From Megamerina dolium (taxonomy: Eukaryota; Arthropoda; Insecta; Diptera; Megamerinidae): a stretch of DNA of 64,000 bases. A program made the translations under genes and the position numbers. The stretch lies in NCBI GenBank assembly GCA_963854835.1, contig OY978526.1, positions 60,357,149-60,421,148 of the forward strand, in the 5' to 3' direction. Below the pieces are notes generated by a model that saw only the letters and a list, made by a program, of their open reading frames with translations, did not search any database and was not told the DNA's origin. How positions within the stretch are numbered: the first letter of the stretch is position 1; every line of letters begins with the position of its first letter. Positions 60,930 to 64,000 of this stretch are shown one piece after another.

Positions 60930-63900
60930 TACTAAAGTAAACAGATTTGTATATTCTCTTACAATAAGTTGCTTTGGAAAAAAAATCACACTTAGCCCAT
61001 GCATAAAATTAAATTTCATTGTCGTATAACAAAAAGAAATTTGAAAAGCTCAACTTCGATAAAAGTGAAGCATTGATATCCTGTACAATAACTGCACTAG
61101 AGACTGACATAGTTTCGAAAAATCATAATTTCATGCTGTAGGAAAGAGTTGTAGTTTTCTAATAATATGTGATATTCAGAACACCTCTAAATACTTCTCT
61201 GTGAATGATGAAGATGTATTAATCTACAACCGTAAGCTCCTATCAAATATTTCTAATGAAATCAATGTCAAACACAATCTAGTTCCTACATAGATTTATT
61301 TGAATGAATTTATTGTCCCATCACAATGTACGTGTACAAGTGATTAGGACAAATATTATCGTGTTACAATGTCACAATTATAAAAGAGTGTCATAAAGTT
61401 GAAAATCATCAATCGGCCAGCAACAATTATAATGGAACACGTGTTTGACAATAATTTTTCGAAAATAATACTATCGTTACCATCGCAATCACCACCACCA
61501 CTACCACCATCAACATCAACAACAACAGTATTAGCGCTATCACTCTACGATGCATACAGACACTAAAGCACTAAATTCAAGTGTACATGGTAGTACTATG
61601 TATTGCATGTAAAAGTATTTCAAACTGATGAACTGTCTGCCTGATTTACGCCATACCAACACGAGCTAATTCCACATTCTTGTACCAGTGAGTGCAGTGT
61701 GTGTGTTTATGTATGTGATTGGTAGGGTGAAACTAAAAAATAAACGAAACTACACACTAGGGAAGGGTCAGAAGCGGTCATCATCATCATCATGACCATC
61801 ATCACAAGAGATTTCATTGCAGAGTGGTCATAAAAAAGGAACTGCACACATACATGTCTGCATATGTACAACAACAAAAAAATTAATAAATAAATGGATA
61901 TAAGCAAATTAGAGTGACCCTTACCAAACGACTTTCGATTCACTTAACTAGTGTACAATGTTAAAATAGAATATGTTAAAAATCCATGAGCTTTTTTTTT
62001 ATTTAGGTAAGAAAAAACTAGTAGATCTCCTAACTTTGAAAATATTTGCGTGAAGATTTGACATCGGGTCTTTGGTATATTAAAGAAAAAACAAAATTTC
62101 GGTAATGTGCCGCTTTTACCACCACGTTATTGTCCTTCGAGATAAAGGCCACTCTAATGCATATACTCATATTTTCTACAAGCAGTGATCATTTGGCATG
62201 ATTATTATTATCATAATAATCATAATGATCTTCATCATTATCATAATCATCGAGTAAAAACTCATAGGCAGAGTGAAAACAAAAAGCAGAAGATGAAGAA
62301 ATACAGCAGGTTGGTTATATTTGATACGTACACACTTTGCGGTGGTGGTGATGGCATTGGTGGTGCATAATGCTGGCGATAGTGTCAATGCTATATGATG
62401 GTGACGGGGCTAGCTATGGACACTCTCTCTCTCTCTGTCTGCTAAAGTTAGAATGAGGAACAAAAGGCTTTAAAACTTAATAAGCGCATCCGGTATTCGC
62501 TTGTTGTAGTGGTTAATTGCACTTTTAGTAGTTCGCTCTTGATTACTGTAGATGTTGGAGTTCTTGTATTGCTTCTACATTGAAATATGACAAATGTGAA
62601 CATTCACAAAATTCAATTTAAAATATTCATAAGAGATAGAGAGAGAGAGAGATATTAACAGATATCATATATTGGAGAAGAAGTAAAAGTTAATGACATT
62701 CTATTAATGAAGAAGGAACTTCTTTAATTCTAGTAGTATCATTTAGTATAATATGCTAGAATATTGTAATAATCAAGAGCGAATTTGTATGGTAGGGGTA
62801 GGCCAATTTGGCCAAAATCGATACAGCAAAGTGAAAGTATCAAATTATATTACGAAAAGGATATGCAAACTCTGTTCAAGATTGTACTCAGTTGTACACA
62901 TTCGTCAATATCGAATCGATACGTCTTGTCAAAACTATATCGATACATTTCGAATTGAATTTAAAAGGTTTAATAAAGGTTTTTCTAAGATAAATCATTA
63001 AATCGAATAATTTCATTAATCAGTTATTCGATCAATCAGAATTTTGATTAAACAAATTGAAAGTTATCGAAAACTTTTTGATTATCATTAATCTCAAAAT
63101 TTATTTTACTCGATTAATCAGATTAAAATTATTCTAGCAAAATATTAACATATTTATAATATTTTTTCCATTATAAAGCGCATAGCCAAGGAGCTTTTCA
63201 AAGTTACGAACAACATTTTTTTTGTTGAATAACAAAGTAAAGCAAAAGGAAAAGAAAATGTTGATTAATCAACAAAGATTATTCCAATAATTTGTATTTT
63301 TTTAATTCAGAATTTTGATTAAATGCCATGGATTGTTTGACTAAACGTACAACTCAAGTTTATAATCAAAGCCACTACGCTATTCTATTTATCTCTTATA
63401 ACGTTACAATACTATATGCTTTATTCATTCAGAAAAAACACCTTTAAAGACCGAGTTTGGTTGAATATATATCTGCCTTTTTACCTTTAAAACTATTGCA
63501 ACCTTCTGTCATTATGATATTTCCTGAACAACAATAACAGCTCTCAATCGAAATTACATCATAATTCTAAGACAATGAATGGACAACTTTATATCAATTA
63601 ATGGTCATCGAGCACAGTGTCTCGCACTATGTGTCACTTTCTCATTGAAAAATGCCAAAATTGTTTTTGTTGTTGTAAATTGCATGTAACCTTTTTATGA
63701 AAAGAAAATATTGAAACCGATGTCCATGCTTTGTGTCACCATGAAAGTAAGGAAGAGTATAAGTAAGTCCACCGCCGTGACATTGTGTATATTTTATTAA
63801 TATTTTGTACAAAAAATAAGAATTGTATTTCATTTCTTCTGCTTTTTTCTTATGCTTCTACACATTTCTTGAATTACTTTTAATTGCTGTTGCTGCACTG

Positions 63901-64000
63901 TTGTTGATTTTTCAATCCACATTAAAATGGTATGAATATCAACAAATATCTATCATTGAATGGGGGAGAGTTAAACATACTATAGTGTCTATGTGTATGT
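60930..64000. other. AT-rich non-coding stretch
   Basis: No supportable gene. It includes trinucleotide simple sequence (ACC/ATC/AAC near 61.49-61.53 kb, ATC near 61.78 kb, ATT/ATC near 62.2 kb), a GA run near 62.64 kb and a dense group of GATTAA/TTAATC words at about 62.99-63.33 kb. Confidence 0.4.

Noticed and set aside
1..64000. CRISPR arrays, operons, bacterial-type promoters and ribosomal RNA
   Set aside because: None seen. The introns, the U12/U2 splice signals and the retroelements show the window is eukaryotic nuclear DNA.

Overview
The window is AT-rich animal DNA with long introns, many simple repeats and remnants of several transposon families. Its one confidently recognised host gene is the fly homologue of prospero (pros/PROX1), so it comes from a dipteran. 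The gene size, the repeats and the very large introns suggest a schizophoran fly other than Drosophila, such as a tephritid or calyptrate. That placement is inference.

prospero lies on the minus strand, and its coding part runs from 33645 down to 10174. A single 5.3-kb exon (33645-28357) encodes the long low-complexity N-terminal part. A 155-nt exon (26776-26622) holds most of the homeodomain. A 15.9-kb intron follows, then two short exons (10694-10550 and 10353-10174) that complete the homeo-Prospero domain. The first coding intron is a twintron. An AT-AC U12-type intron (28356-26777) has a textbook 5' site, branch site and 3' end, and a U2-type GT-AG intron (28330 to 26808 or 26799) is nested inside it. 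The two splicing routes give a short protein (1922 aa) and a longer one (+19 or +16 aa). The same arrangement regulates prospero in Drosophila. A candidate 5'-leader acceptor is at 35514, but the promoter was not found.

The 15.9-kb intron carries a nested pair of transposons. An internally deleted mariner (11935-13567) is interrupted by a PIF/Harbinger element (12139-13331) with a TTA target duplication. The Harbinger keeps a SANT/Myb-like ORF and the N-terminal part of a transposase. The intron also holds a GC-rich retroelement-like remnant with strong hairpins (about 24.95-25.68 kb) and copies of a dispersed fly repeat.

Upstream of prospero (35.5-64 kb) I see no host coding gene. This part holds four copies of one tRNA-derived SINE, an I/LOA-like LINE fragment split by a 512-bp MITE (49.1-50.2 kb), a second decayed LINE with reverse transcriptase and RNase H (55.07-56.84 kb), and a piece of a third LINE type (56.94-57.10 kb). 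It also holds a perfect 62-bp-arm palindrome (43221-43352) and long AT microsatellites, several of them abutting transposon ends. The leftmost 10 kb is 3' of prospero and apparently non-coding. All coordinates were read by eye, and no similarity search or splice predictor was run.
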